Notes: generated from the letters alone by a model not told the origin. Shown: positions 34,988 to 44,149, counted from the stretch's first letter. The stretch is 64,000 nucleotides of DNA from Winogradskyella sp. (GCA_028383925.1 JAOEWO010000005.1:1-64000), one strand, 5' to 3'. Numbers and translations: made by a program.

Positions 34988-35735
34988 GTGTTTTTTTTAT
35001 TGAATTGGTTAGTAATTCATAAATCTTTTTATGCTCGTCACTTTCAATCTGTTTAAGATGACGTTTTATTGTTTTTTTATCGTTTCGTTTTGCAGGGCCA
35101 GTTTGTGCCATGTAAGGTGATATGTGTTGTACTTTTTTAGCCGTCTCTAAAATGAGAGGTTTTAAAATATTAAAATCTACATTTTCAGCATCACCAATTT
35201 CATGCGCTATTCTATACATTTGATTGGTGAAATTATTAACAAAAACAGCTGCTAAATGAAGTGTTTGTCTTTGTTCTGTATAAATTTTGTAAGACACACA
35301 GCCAATGGCTTTTGCTAAATCTTTTAAAATTTTTAGATTTTGTTTTTCTTTAATTTCAATACAAATAGGCACTGTATTAAAGTCTAAATCTGTGGCTTTA
35401 GAAAACGTTTGAAGCGGATAAAACACACCAAGCCTATTTTTTCTGTCCATATCATGAATAGACACACTACCAGAGGTGTGCACAATTAAACGGTCTTTAA
35501 AGGGTAAATCTTTAGAAAGTTGAGCTATACTATCATCGCTAATAGCAATAATATAAATATCTGCTTCTTTTAAGTCATTAAGGTTGTCTATAACTTCTAC
35601 CTCATTTGCATATTGGGCTATTGTTGTGCGCGTTCTATTGTACCATTGTACTACAGAGACATCTTCCGATTTTTTAAAAGCTTTATATAAATGTGTGGCT
35701 ACATTACCTGCGCCAAGTACTACTACTGATATCAT
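34974..35735 (-). CDS. Rossmann-like protein with DUF2520
   Basis: 253 residues. N-terminal nucleotide-binding motif VVLGAGNVATHLYKAF, followed by strands ending in IVHTSGSVS. The C-terminal DUF2520 domain (LHLAAVFVNNFTNQMYRIAHEI) gives a fold like pyrroline-5-carboxylate reductase/ketopantoate reductase. The substrate is unknown. First gene of the unit that continues to kdsC, the prenyltransferase, maf and a lipoprotein. Confidence 0.87.
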   Translation of the reverse strand: MISVVVLGAGNVATHLYKAFKKSEDVSVVQWYNRTRTTIAQYANEVEVIDNLNDLKEADIYIIAISDDSIAQLSKDLPFKDRLIVHTSGSVSIHDMDRKNRLGVFYPLQTFSKATDLDFNTVPICIEIKEKQNLKILKDLAKAIGCVSYKIYTEQRQTLHLAAVFVNNFTNQMYRIAHEIGDAENVDFNILKPLILETAKKVQHISPYMAQTGPAKRNDKKTIKRHLKQIESDEHKKIYELLTNSIKKTHGQR

Positions 35736-35805
35736 AGCGTAAAAATACTAAGATTTCCTATTCTGTAACAACAACTATCGTATTAAAAGAATAACTTTGA
35801 TAGAT

Positions 35806-36195
35806 ATGGCAAAAAGTGATATAAAAAATAGAGACGATGTTTTTAATTTGGTAACTTCATTTTACGAAAAAGTGAGGAAAGATATTGTTTTAGGTCCTTT
35901 TTTTATTGACACTATAAAAGATTGGGATGCACATTTACAGCATTTAACGACTTTTTGGGAATCTAGTTTGTTTTTAAAAACCAAGTATTATGGCGACCCG
36001 CTAAAAGCCCATGTTAAAGTAGATGCAATACATAATAATAGTATTACAGAGCTTCATTTTGGACTTTGGTTAAACTTGTGGTTTCAGACTATAGACGAGT
36101 TGTTTGAAGGTGATTATGCCGAAAACGCAAAACGCCGTGCGCGTAAAATGGGCTCTTTCTTATATCTTAAAATTTTTGAAGCTAGAAATAGCTAA
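35806..36195 (+). CDS. group III truncated haemoglobin
   Basis: About 129 residues from ATG 35806. The TTG at 35797 lies inside an exact -7 box (TAACTTTG, 35792-35799), so the mRNA is probably almost leaderless. Helix features: NLVTSFYEKVRKDIVLGPFF, WDAHLQHLTTFWESSLF with a distal-side aromatic, and TELHFGLWLNLWFQTI with the likely proximal histidine. Such globins bind O2 or NO and often serve in redox or nitrosative defence. It is transcribed divergently from DUF2520. Confidence 0.85.
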   Translation: MAKSDIKNRDDVFNLVTSFYEKVRKDIVLGPFFIDTIKDWDAHLQHLTTFWESSLFLKTKYYGDPLKAHVKVDAIHNNSITELHFGLWLNLWFQTIDELFEGDYAENAKRRARKMGSFLYLKIFEARNS

Positions 36196-36251
36196 TCATT
36201 TACAAGCTTCTTCCTAAATTTGTGTTTTTCAATTTTATAAAAATAAACACA

Positions 36252-36701
36252 ATGAAACTTCTTAAAGAATTTAAAGAATTTGCAGTAAAAGGTAATATGA
36301 TGGATATGGCCATTGGTATCATTATCGGTGCGTCTTTTAATAAGGTGATAGACGTATTAGCGAAGCAAGTTATTTTACCACCATTATCCTTACTGTCTGA
36401 TGGTGTAAACTTTGAAAGTAGAAAGTTAATTCTTAGAGATGAAGTTGCAGATGCAACAGGTACAGTCACAATTAGCGAAGTTGCTGTAGCTTACGGTAAA
36501 TTAATTGAGGTGTTTTTAGATTTCTTAATTATAGGTTTTACCATATTTATTGTTGTAAAGTTTATGAATAGATTACGAAATAAAGCGCAAGACACAGACG
36601 ATGTAACGGTAGTAACACCAAAGGATATTCAGTTATTATCAGATTTAAAAGATTTAATGCAAGAGCAGAATAGGTTATTAAAGTCTAATGTTTCAAATTA
36701 A
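36252..36701 (+). CDS. mscL: large-conductance mechanosensitive channel MscL
   Basis: 149 residues from ATG 36252. An earlier GTG at 36222 would add a non-family stretch. N-terminal amphipathic helix (MKLLKEFKEFAVKGN), first membrane helix with the MscL signature (MAIGIIIGASFNKVIDVLAKQVILPPL), periplasmic loop, second helix (FLDFLIIGFTIFIVVKFMN) and a C-terminal coiled bundle (LLSDLKDLMQEQNRLL). Opens under membrane tension after osmotic downshock. Confidence 0.95.
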   Translation: MKLLKEFKEFAVKGNMMDMAIGIIIGASFNKVIDVLAKQVILPPLSLLSDGVNFESRKLILRDEVADATGTVTISEVAVAYGKLIEVFLDFLIIGFTIFIVVKFMNRLRNKAQDTDDVTVVTPKDIQLLSDLKDLMQEQNRLLKSNVSN

Positions 36702-36807
36702 TTGAAAGGTTTTTCTTAAATTTTAACGCTTTTTTGGGAATCTAAATACCATACTAAAATGGTCAAAATGTCATATCTTTGCAAGAGCTAAAAATAAGCC
36801 TAGAGCT

Positions 36808-39800
36808 ATGCAAAAAAAAATCGCGAATTTCCTATTCTCAACAAGACTTACTGCCTTTTTATTTATCTTATTTGCTGTTGCCATGGCAACGGGTACCTTA
36901 TTAGATAGAAATATGGAAACCTCACCCACACCATATACAAGAACTCTTATTTATAATGCGTGGTGGTTTGAGGCTATTATGGTATTCTTTATCATCAATT
37001 TTGTTGGTAATATTTTTAGATTCCGACTTCATAAAAAAGAAAAGTGGGCAACTTTAACACTGCATTTGTCCTTTATATTAATCCTTTTAGGTGCATTTAT
37101 AACACGCTATGTTGGTTATGAAGGTATGATGTCTATAGAAGAAGGTGCTACCGAAAGTGAATTTAGATCTCAAAAAACATACCTCACAGCTTATGTTGTA
37201 GGAAGCCACAAAATTGATGGAGTTTTGCAGCGTTATAATTTTCAGCGCGTTACAGACTTTTCACCACGATTAGATAATCATTTTGATGAAACTATAGATT
37301 ATGGTGGTACCGCTGTAAATTTCAACTTAAACAAGTTTATTAAAGGTGCAGAGAAAGATATCATACCAGATGAAAGTGGAGAAAGTTACCTTAAAATTGT
37401 TGAAGCGTCAGATGGTAGACCACACAATCATTTTTTAAAAGACGGACAAGTTTCAAACTTACACAATCTGCTTATTTCTTTAAATAAAGAGCAAGAAGGT
37501 GCTATAAATATAACAAATACAGAAGATGGTATATTTATAAAATCACCTTACGAGGGTGAATTTTTAACCATGGCCACTGGTACAACAGGCAAGTTGGTGA
37601 AAGATAGTTTACAGCCTTTAGCTTTACGTTCTAGATATATTATTGGCGATATGCAATTGGTGTTTCCTAAGCCAGTAGTAAAAGGGGTTTTTGATATTGT
37701 AAAAAAACCAGTTATTCTTAAAAATGATGAAGACGGTATTGTGCTAGATATCACAGCTAATGGTGAAACAAAAAGCATTAAACTTATTGGTGGAGTAGGT
37801 ACTCATAATAAATTTGAAGAAGTTGAAGTTGGTGGTTTAGAAATTGCATTACAATATGGTGCGCGTTTAGAAAAGTTACCATTTTCAGTTAAATTGAATG
37901 ATTTTATTGCAGAAAAATATCCTGGTACAGAAAAAGCTTATTCGTCTTACGAGAGTAAAGTCACTGTTATCGATGAGGAATCTGGTGATTTTGATTATCA
38001 CATATATATGAATAATATCTTAGATCATAAAGGCTATCGGTTCTTTCAGGCAAGTTTTCACCCAGATGAAAAAGGAACAATCTTATCGGTTAACCATGAT
38101 ATGTGGGGAACTTACATAACATATGCAGGTTATATGTTACTTTATTTTGGACTAATGGCTATCTTGTTTGCTAAAAACACACGTTTTGATGATATAAGAA
38201 ATCGTCTAAGAAAACTAAAAGAAAAGAAGGCTAAAATGATGACAATGATTTTGTTATTATTTAGTTTCTCTGGTTTTGCACAAGTACAACATTCTGCTGG
38301 CAATGGTCATGATAATGCAGATACCAGACCTATAAAAACACAATTAGATTCAGTTTTAAAAGCAAACATTACACCAAAAGCGCACACCGATAAGTTTGCA
38401 GAAATGGTGATACAAGATTACAGTGGCCGTATGATGCCAATACATACTTATGCTTCTGAAATGTTAAGAAAAATAAGTAAAAGTGATACGTATGAAGGTT
38501 TAGACGCAACACAAGTATTTTTGTCTATACAAGAAAGTCCAATGCTTTGGTATAACATACCAGTTATTTATTTAACACCAAGAAAAGCAGATTCTATAAG
38601 AACTATTATTGGGGTGGAGAAGAGCCAGAAATATGTGAGTTTATTAGACTTTTTTACCGAAAAAGGAAGAAACAAGCTAGGGCCATATATAGAAGAAGCT
38701 TTTAAGGCGCAAGTCCCTAATGGGTTTCAAAAAGAAGTAAAAGACACCTACGGAAGATTAAATTTATTGTCTGACGCTATTGAAGGTAGATCTATAAAAA
38801 TATTTCCTGTTCCAGATGATGAAAACAATAAATGGATTTCGTCTTTTGAATACAAACGTGAAGGTTTTAAAGACACAATTAAAGATTCTTTATATGGTGG
38901 TTTTGTGAGTAAAGGCTTTAGTTATTATTTAATGACTTTAAATAATTCTAAGCAAACAGGCGACTTTACAAATGCAGATAGATTACTAGAAGATATTAAA
39001 AAAACACAACAAAAATTAGGTGGCGAGATTATGCTATCTGAAGAAAAAATAAAAACAGAAATACTTTACAATAAGTACGATATCTTTAAGAAACTTTTTA
39101 GTTGGTACTTGTATGCTGGCTCTTTAATGTTTGTGTTGTTAATTGTTCAAATATTTAAGTACAAGAGTAAGCTTATAAATACGGCTGTAAACGTATTTAA
39201 ATATATTATTTTAGGTCTATTATTAGTGCATACAGGTGGTTTAATAACACGTTGGTACTTGTCTGGTCATGCACCTTGGAGTGATGCTTACGAATCTATG
39301 ATTTATGTAGCTTGGTCTACCATGTTGTTTGGTTTTATTGCAGGTATTACAAAACGAAAGAAAAAAGCAACTAAAGAAAAATCTGTAAGTTTCATAAAAT
39401 CTATATTTAGTAGTACAAGCTCATCAGACTTAACCATTGCTGCATCTGCATTTGTAACATCTATGATTCTTATGATTGCACATTGGAACTGGATGGATCC
39501 TTCTATTGCCAACCTAGAGCCTGTATTACAAGGCTATTGGTTAATGATTCATGTTTCTGTAATTGTTGGTAGTTATGGACCATTTACCTTAGGTATGATA
39601 TTAGGTGTTGTAGCACTTTTACTAATGATATTTACCACAAAAGAGAATAAAGCCCGAATGGATATTAACATAAAGGAGTTAACCATTATTAACGAAATGG
39701 CATTAACTGTTGGTTTGGTAATGTTAACTATTGGTAACTTTTTGGGTGGTATGTGGGCCAACGAAAGTTGGGGACGTTATTGGGGCTGGGATCCTAAAGA

Positions 39801-40080
39801 GACTTGGGCTTTAATTAGTATTATGATCTATGCTTTTGTTATTCATATGCGTTTGGTACCAGGTTTAAGAAGTACATGGTTATATAATTTTATGTCTATT
39901 ATAGCTTTTGGTAGTATAATGATGACCTATTTTGGCGTTAATTTCTACCTATCAGGCTTACATTCTTATGCTAGTGGAGATCAAATATTAAGCTTCCAAT
40001 TTATAGCTATAACCTTAGGTGTCATAGCTGTTTTAGGATTCTTTGCATACCGAAAATATAAGATACATTATAAAAAATAA
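36808..40080 (+). CDS. ccsBA: cytochrome c maturation protein CcsBA (ResB-CcsA fusion)
   Basis: 1090 residues. The N-terminal third is ResB-like with membrane helices (LTAFLFILFAVAMATGTLLDR) and a large extracytoplasmic domain. Near residue 475-490 a second signal-like hydrophobic stretch (MMTMILLLFSFSGFAQ) starts another extracytoplasmic domain. The C-terminal CcsA part (from about 760) has several helices and the haem-binding WWD motif WGRYWGWDPKETWA at about residues 986-999, with histidines on the flanking loops. It exports haem and attaches it to apocytochromes (System II). A -7 element TATCTTTG lies at 36774-36781. Confidence 0.92.
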   Translation: MQKKIANFLFSTRLTAFLFILFAVAMATGTLLDRNMETSPTPYTRTLIYNAWWFEAIMVFFIINFVGNIFRFRLHKKEKWATLTLHLSFILILLGAFITRYVGYEGMMSIEEGATESEFRSQKTYLTAYVVGSHKIDGVLQRYNFQRVTDFSPRLDNHFDETIDYGGTAVNFNLNKFIKGAEKDIIPDESGESYLKIVEASDGRPHNHFLKDGQVSNLHNLLISLNKEQEGAINITNTEDGIFIKSPYEGEFLTMATGTTGKLVKDSLQPLALRSRYIIGDMQLVFPKPVVKGVFDIVKKPVILKNDEDGIVLDITANGETKSIKLIGGVGTHNKFEEVEVGGLEIALQYGARLEKLPFSVKLNDFIAEKYPGTEKAYSSYESKVTVIDEESGDFDYHIYMNNILDHKGYRFFQASFHPDEKGTILSVNHDMWGTYITYAGYMLLYFGLMAILFAKNTRFDDIRNRLRKLKEKKAKMMTMILLLFSFSGFAQVQHSAGNGHDNADTRPIKTQLDSVLKANITPKAHTDKFAEMVIQDYSGRMMPIHTYASEMLRKISKSDTYEGLDATQVFLSIQESPMLWYNIPVIYLTPRKADSIRTIIGVEKSQKYVSLLDFFTEKGRNKLGPYIEEAFKAQVPNGFQKEVKDTYGRLNLLSDAIEGRSIKIFPVPDDENNKWISSFEYKREGFKDTIKDSLYGGFVSKGFSYYLMTLNNSKQTGDFTNADRLLEDIKKTQQKLGGEIMLSEEKIKTEILYNKYDIFKKLFSWYLYAGSLMFVLLIVQIFKYKSKLINTAVNVFKYIILGLLLVHTGGLITRWYLSGHAPWSDAYESMIYVAWSTMLFGFIAGITKRKKKATKEKSVSFIKSIFSSTSSSDLTIAASAFVTSMILMIAHWNWMDPSIANLEPVLQGYWLMIHVSVIVGSYGPFTLGMILGVVALLLMIFTTKENKARMDINIKELTIINEMALTVGLVMLTIGNFLGGMWANESWGRYWGWDPKETWALISIMIYAFVIHMRLVPGLRSTWLYNFMSIIAFGSIMMTYFGVNFYLSGLHSYASGDQILSFQFIAITLGVIAVLGFFAYRKYKIHYKK

Positions 40081-40154
40081 TCTTTTTTCCTACATTATAT
40101 AGGTGACTTAATTAGTATTTTTCTTAACTTGAAAGCTTTAAACCAATCTTTAAA

Positions 40155-40343
40155 ATGAATTACATCAAAAAATTAGGAACTGCAAATCTACTTATGTTAG
40201 GATTGTGCGCAGTTATAATTATTGTCGCAGAATATTTATTTCTAACCGGAGATCAGCTTCATGGTATATTTGTAGGCCTTTGGGCACCAACATTACTAGG
40301 TGTAATGATCTACTTAAAAATTGTAGACCATGGTAGCAAATGA
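40155..40343 (+). CDS. small two-helix membrane protein
   Basis: 62 residues, two membrane helices (ANLLMLGLCAVIIIVAEYLFL and HGIFVGLWAPTLLGVMIYLKI) with a short polar loop. No family recognised. The 3' end overlaps the next tiny gene by 14 nt, so the two are probably translated together. The pair follows ccsBA by 75 nt. Confidence 0.6.
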   Translation: MNYIKKLGTANLLMLGLCAVIIIVAEYLFLTGDQLHGIFVGLWAPTLLGVMIYLKIVDHGSK

Positions 40344-40440
40344 TATTGTCTTATGGTTTTCTGTTATCGTTATTTTACTTGTTGTAATATGGGCAACACT
40401 AATGATTAGAGCTTATAATAAAGTCAGTAAAAACGACTAG
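40330..40440 (+). CDS. tiny single-helix membrane protein
   Basis: A 36-residue frame (MVANDIVLWFSVIVILLVVI then WATLMIRAYNKVSKND). One membrane helix and a basic C-terminal tail. The start lies inside the preceding gene, 14 nt before its TGA, which favours coupled translation. A small partner subunit is possible, and a chance frame is the alternative. Confidence 0.5.
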   Translation: MVANDIVLWFSVIVILLVVIWATLMIRAYNKVSKND

Positions 40441-40487
40441 TTTATTCACTATCTTAAGACTTTAATAGTAGAGTCATCACCTTAAAA

Positions 40488-40880
40488 ATGTACACCATGC
40501 AATTAACATTACGTTTAGCAGCAATTTATAATCTTATTTGGGGCGCATGGGTTGTTTTATTTCCAAATCACTTTTTTAATTTAGTTGGTATGGAGCCACT
40601 TAACCATCCTATGGTTTGGCAAGGAATGGGCATGGTAATTGGGGTTTACGGACTTGGTTATTGGTGGGCATCTTACAACCCTATGAAACATTGGCCAATT
40701 GTAGCCGTTGGGTTTTTAGGAAAAATATTTGGGCCTCTTGGTTTTATCTTTAATTACATAAAAGGGGATGTACCGTTTGAGTTTATATATACCTTATTAA
40801 CCAATGATTTTATCTGGTGGATTCCTTTCTTTTTAATCTTAAAGAAAGTACACACAGATTATAAATGGAAATTATCTTGA
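40488..40880 (+). CDS. hypothetical four-helix membrane protein
   Basis: 130 residues with about four membrane segments rich in Trp and Gly (YNLIWGAWVVLFPNHFFNLVG, VWQGMGMVIGVYGLGYWWA). No family recognised with certainty. Overlaps the DoxX-like gene by 16 nt. It belongs to a three-gene run of small membrane proteins (40488-41668). Confidence 0.65.
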   Translation: MYTMQLTLRLAAIYNLIWGAWVVLFPNHFFNLVGMEPLNHPMVWQGMGMVIGVYGLGYWWASYNPMKHWPIVAVGFLGKIFGPLGFIFNYIKGDVPFEFIYTLLTNDFIWWIPFFLILKKVHTDYKWKLS

Positions 40881-41242
40881 TAACGTTTCTAAGACTACTA
40901 CTTATAGCATTTTATGCCTTTGCAGGAAGTTATCATTTTATAAATCCTGAATTTTACGCTGACTTAATTCCAGATTATTTGCCCTACCATAGTGTTATAA
41001 ATTATGCTAGTGGACTCTTAGAGATTAGTCTTGCCCTTGGTGTTGCACTACCAAAAACACGCTTGGTAGCGGTAAAAGGAATTATAGTATTACTCATTTT
41101 ATTTGTGCCTTCTCACGTTTATTTTATACAAATTGGTTCTTGCGTAGAAAGCGCATTTTGTGTTACACCTTGGGTCGCTTGGGTAAGATTATTAATTGTG
41201 CATCCTTTGCTTATATTTTGGGCCTGGACCATAAGAAAATAG
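40865..41242 (+). CDS. DoxX/MauE-like membrane protein
   Basis: 125 residues with four membrane helices. The AGSYHFINPEFYADLIPDYLP segment and the following YASGLLEISLALGV match the DoxX-like fold. Two cysteines (GSCVESAFC) in the last loop could be redox active. Probably an inner-membrane redox or quinol-linked protein. The specific role is unknown. Confidence 0.72.
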   Translation: MEIILITFLRLLLIAFYAFAGSYHFINPEFYADLIPDYLPYHSVINYASGLLEISLALGVALPKTRLVAVKGIIVLLILFVPSHVYFIQIGSCVESAFCVTPWVAWVRLLIVHPLLIFWAWTIRK

Positions 41243-41248
41243 AATAAA

Positions 41249-41668
41249 ATGGAGTTAGATTTTATACGCTTATTAATAGATTTCGGATTTGTAGTTTTAA
41301 TTTGGGCTGTACAATTAGTTATTTACCCTGGTTTTAAATTTTATAACAGAGAAAATTTATATGTGTGGCACCAAAGCTATACAGCAAGAGTCACCATAAT
41401 TGTTTTACCATTAATGTTTAGTCAGCTTATTTTGGCGTCTATTCAATTATGGCAAACTCAAAATTTGTATACAATTTTAAGTGGCTTAATCATTGTAACC
41501 TTATGGCTTCAAACCTTTCTTATTTTTGTACCCTTGCATCAAAGTATAGACAATAATAAGGCAAAAGCTAACGTCTGTAGTCAACTAGTTACCAAGAATT
41601 GGATGCGGACATTACTGTGGACACTTCTTTTCTTCATTTCCTTGTGGCATTACTTCTTAATTTATTAA
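41249..41668 (+). CDS. hypothetical membrane protein
   Basis: 139 residues and four membrane helices (LIDFGFVVLIWAVQLVIYPGF, VTIIVLPLMFSQLILASIQL, ILSGLIIVTLWLQTFLIFV, TLLWTLLFFISLWHYFLIY). No motif recognised. It starts 6 nt after the DoxX-like gene and ends 26 nt before the PLP-enzyme start. Confidence 0.62.
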   Translation: MELDFIRLLIDFGFVVLIWAVQLVIYPGFKFYNRENLYVWHQSYTARVTIIVLPLMFSQLILASIQLWQTQNLYTILSGLIIVTLWLQTFLIFVPLHQSIDNNKAKANVCSQLVTKNWMRTLLWTLLFFISLWHYFLIY

Positions 41669-41694
41669 ATTTAGGTCATTAAATTAAAATAATA

Positions 41695-42843
41695 ATGTCT
41701 AAAGATAAATTAGGTTTAAATACCATTTGCACGCACGTCGGTGAGGTTAAAGACGAACAATTTAAAGGCGCAGTCTCGCCTATGTATTTGAGTTCCTCTT
41801 ACCAATTTTTAGACGTTGACGTAAAGCGTTATCCTCGCTATTTTAATACACCTAATCAAGAATTTTTAAGTAAAAAGATAGCAGCTTTAGAGCATACGGA
41901 AGCAGCCATGATTTTTGGTTCTGGTATGGCAGCTATTAGTACTATGTTTTTAGCGTTTTTAAAACAAGGGGATCATTTAGTGGTTCAAAACACATTGTAT
42001 GGCGGAACGGTTAATTTCATAAAAGAAGAGTTTCCAAAGTATGGTATAGAATATACGTTTACAAACGGTTATAGTATTGAAGATTTTGAAGCTGCAATTC
42101 AGCCAAACACAACGTTAATTCATATCGAAACACCTTCAAACCCTTTAATGACTATTACAGATATAAAAGCTGTTGCGCAATTGGGTAAGTCTAAGTCTAT
42201 TTTTACATCTATAGATAATACGTTTGCCTCACCAGTAAACCAAAACCCTATAGATATGGGTATAGATATGGTAATGCACTCAGCTACGAAGTACTTTGGT
42301 GGACACAGTGATATTTGTGCAGGTGCTGTTGCAAGTTCTGCCGTGCATATAGAACGTATTTGGAATGTTGGTAAAAACTTAGGCGGCAGTTTAAGTGATA
42401 TGACAGTTTGGATGCTAGAACGTAGTATGAAAACCTTAGGATTGCGTGTAAAAGCACAAACAAAAAATGCAATGAAACTTGCCAAATGGCTAGACAAACA
42501 TCCTAAAATAGCTAAAGTCTATTATCCAGGTTTAAAATCGCATCCAGAGTATAAATTAGCAAAATCTCAAATGAAAGGCTTTGGTGCCATGTTATCTTTT
42601 GAGCTAATAGAAGGCTTAGAATCTCATGCATTTCAAAACGCATTACAGCTTATTAAATCTTCAATGAGTTTAGCTGGTGTAGAGAGCACAATGCTTTCAC
42701 CACATTTAACATCACATTCTTTATTAACCCAAACGGAGCGTGACGCTATTGGTATTAGCGACCAGTTAATTCGTTTTTCGGTAGGTATAGAAAGTATAAA
42801 AGATTTAAAACACGATATAGACAAGGCGTTGAGCCAAATTTAA
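41695..42843 (+). CDS. Cys/Met metabolism PLP-dependent lyase
   Basis: 382 residues. The trans-sulfuration fold (cystathionine gamma-synthase/lyase, methionine gamma-lyase) is shown by SSSYQFLD, the PLP-phosphate region EAAMIFGSGMAAIS, IDNTFASPVNQNPIDMG, the catalytic lysine in HSATKYFGGHSDICAG and the C-terminal RFSVGIESIKDL. Specificity (beta or gamma, lyase or synthase) cannot be settled by eye. Neighbouring bshB1 suggests a link to cysteine and thiol metabolism. Confidence 0.88.
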   Translation: MSKDKLGLNTICTHVGEVKDEQFKGAVSPMYLSSSYQFLDVDVKRYPRYFNTPNQEFLSKKIAALEHTEAAMIFGSGMAAISTMFLAFLKQGDHLVVQNTLYGGTVNFIKEEFPKYGIEYTFTNGYSIEDFEAAIQPNTTLIHIETPSNPLMTITDIKAVAQLGKSKSIFTSIDNTFASPVNQNPIDMGIDMVMHSATKYFGGHSDICAGAVASSAVHIERIWNVGKNLGGSLSDMTVWMLERSMKTLGLRVKAQTKNAMKLAKWLDKHPKIAKVYYPGLKSHPEYKLAKSQMKGFGAMLSFELIEGLESHAFQNALQLIKSSMSLAGVESTMLSPHLTSHSLLTQTERDAIGISDQLIRFSVGIESIKDLKHDIDKALSQI

Positions 42844-42857
42844 AAGTAAATACAAAA

Positions 42858-43580
42858 ATGAAACTAGATATATTAGCTATTGGTGCACACCCTGATGACG
42901 TAGAATTAGGTTGTGGTGCCACTTTAGCAAAAGAGGTTGCAAACGGTAAAAAAATTGGTATTATAGACTTAACACGAGGGGAGTTGGGTACAAGAGGTAC
43001 TGCCCAAACTAGAGATGAAGAGGCTTTTAATGCTGCTAAAATTTTAGGTGTACACTTAAGAGTTAATATGCAGTTTGCAGATGGTTTTTTTGTGAATGAT
43101 AAAATACATCAATTAGAAATTATAAAAATGATTCGCTATTACCAGCCCGAAATAGTGATTTGTAATGCTATTGATGATAGACATATAGATCATGGTAAAG
43201 GCAGTCAGTTAGTAAGTGATGCTTGTTTTTTAAGTGGCTTACGTAAAATTGAAACGGTACATAAAGATGAAAATTCTAATCAAGAACCATGGAGACCCAA
43301 AGCGATATACCATTATATACAATGGAAAGATATTGAGCCCAATTTAGCTGTAGATGTTTCTGGTTATATGGATAAAAAAATGGCATCTGTTTTAGCATAC
43401 AAAACACAATTTTTTGACCCAAATAGCGATGAGCCCGAAACACCAATTTCGAGTAAGAATTTTGCAGATAGTGTTTTGTATAGGGCAAAAAATTTAGGAC
43501 GCCTAGTTGGTACCGAGTATGCCGAAGGTTATACCGTTGAGCGCTGTACAGCAGTAGACTCATTATTCAATTTAAAATAG
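42858..43580 (+). CDS. bshB1: bacillithiol biosynthesis deacetylase BshB1
   Basis: 240 residues, PIG-L fold. Zinc motif GAHPDDVELGCG near the N-terminus, DLTRGELGTRGTAQTRDEEA, the DDRHIDHGKGSQ histidines and KTQFFDPNSDEPETPIS. Removes the acetyl group from GlcNAc-malate, the second step of bacillithiol synthesis. It begins 15 nt after the PLP-enzyme stop. Confidence 0.92.
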   Translation: MKLDILAIGAHPDDVELGCGATLAKEVANGKKIGIIDLTRGELGTRGTAQTRDEEAFNAAKILGVHLRVNMQFADGFFVNDKIHQLEIIKMIRYYQPEIVICNAIDDRHIDHGKGSQLVSDACFLSGLRKIETVHKDENSNQEPWRPKAIYHYIQWKDIEPNLAVDVSGYMDKKMASVLAYKTQFFDPNSDEPETPISSKNFADSVLYRAKNLGRLVGTEYAEGYTVERCTAVDSLFNLK

Positions 43581-43589
43581 AAAACAAAA

Positions 43590-43613
43590 AAGCCTTTCAT
43601 TTCTGAAAGGCTT
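43590..43613 (-). terminator. terminator of tRNA-His
   Basis: AAGCCTTTCA and TGAAAGGCTT pair around a 4-nt loop. The T-run lies on the minus strand side, so it serves the tRNA-His gene. It also abuts the bshB1 stop. Confidence 0.75.
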
Positions 43614-43623
43614 ACTAATTTAG

Positions 43624-43697
43624 GGTGGAAGACCGGTTTCGAACCGGCGACCTTCGGTACCACAAACCGACGCTCTAACCAGCTGAGCTACAACCAC
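43624..43697 (-). tRNA. tRNA-His (GTG)
   Basis: The cloverleaf reads from 43697 downwards. The anticodon stem TCGGT/ACCGA encloses loop TTGTGGT (anticodon GTG), and the T-arm GCCGG/TTCGAAA/CCGGT is intact (with a terminal G-T pair). A G lies at 43698, so the extra 5' G-1 typical of tRNA-His is available, and residue 73 is C. Two U-U oppositions occur in the acceptor stem at positions 5-68 and 6-67. CCA is not encoded. Confidence 0.92.
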
Positions 43698-43714
43698 CAT
43701 TTTAATTAGGAATG

Positions 43715-43745
43715 CAAATGTAAATTATTTCCTATTTTCTACAAA
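43715..43745 (-). promoter_or_regulatory. canonical Bacteroidota promoter for tRNA-His
   Basis: On the minus strand TTTG (43742-43745), 19 nt, then TACATTTG (43715-43722), an exact TTTG-N19-TAnnTTTG promoter about 17 nt before the tRNA 5' end. It serves as a reference for this window. Confidence 0.8.
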
Positions 43746-44097
43746 GATTTTTACACTATTTTTTAAAAAATAAAGTGGCTGTCAAAAATCTTTTACCTAC
43801 TGTCTTTTATAGTGTAATAGACGAAAATTAAAACACTGAATTTCAATGTATTTCAACTATCCATAAAGTTATAAAATATAATAGGAGTCTGTTTTAGAGA
43901 GCCACTTTTACAATATTTTTTTTATTATTATTTAATATAAGGTTAAATACCTTCAATTTTATTGCTGTTGTTTTCGTTTTTATAAACTTATAAGTACTGA
44001 TGTTTTTTAGTTTGTATCAGCAATGAATGACGAAAAATCATTAATAATAAAATTCCTTATTGTGTTTTATTTCTAATAACAATTTAATCTAAAAAGA
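43746..44097. other. 352-bp non-coding stretch with interleaved inverted repeats and an IS-end-like segment
   Basis: No frame of note. Two perfect 9-bp inverted repeats interleave: TTACACTAT / ATAGTGTAA (43751-43759 and 43809-43817) and AAAGTGGCT / AGCCACTTT (43772-43780 and 43900-43908), an a-b-a'-b' (pseudoknot-like) order. Bases 43954-43986 match 28 of 33 positions of 7006-7038 in front of the IS200 transposase. The stretch may be a decayed mobile element or a structured RNA. Neither is proven. Confidence 0.45.
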
Positions 44098-44130
44098 GAA
44101 ATTCATTATTTAATTAAAATAATGAATTTC
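44098..44130 (-). terminator. AT-rich terminator of the M28 peptidase gene
   Basis: A perfect 14-bp stem (GAAATTCATTATTT / AAATAATGAATTTC) with a 5-nt loop, 20 nt after the peptidase stop on the minus strand, followed by CTCTTTTTAG. Confidence 0.65.
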
Positions 44131-44149
44131 AAATTTATATTGGTTGTAT

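Noticed and set aside
43624-43697. tRNA-His as a pseudogene because of two U-U oppositions in the acceptor stem
   Set aside because: All other arms, the anticodon and the extra 5' G are intact and a perfect promoter and terminator flank it.
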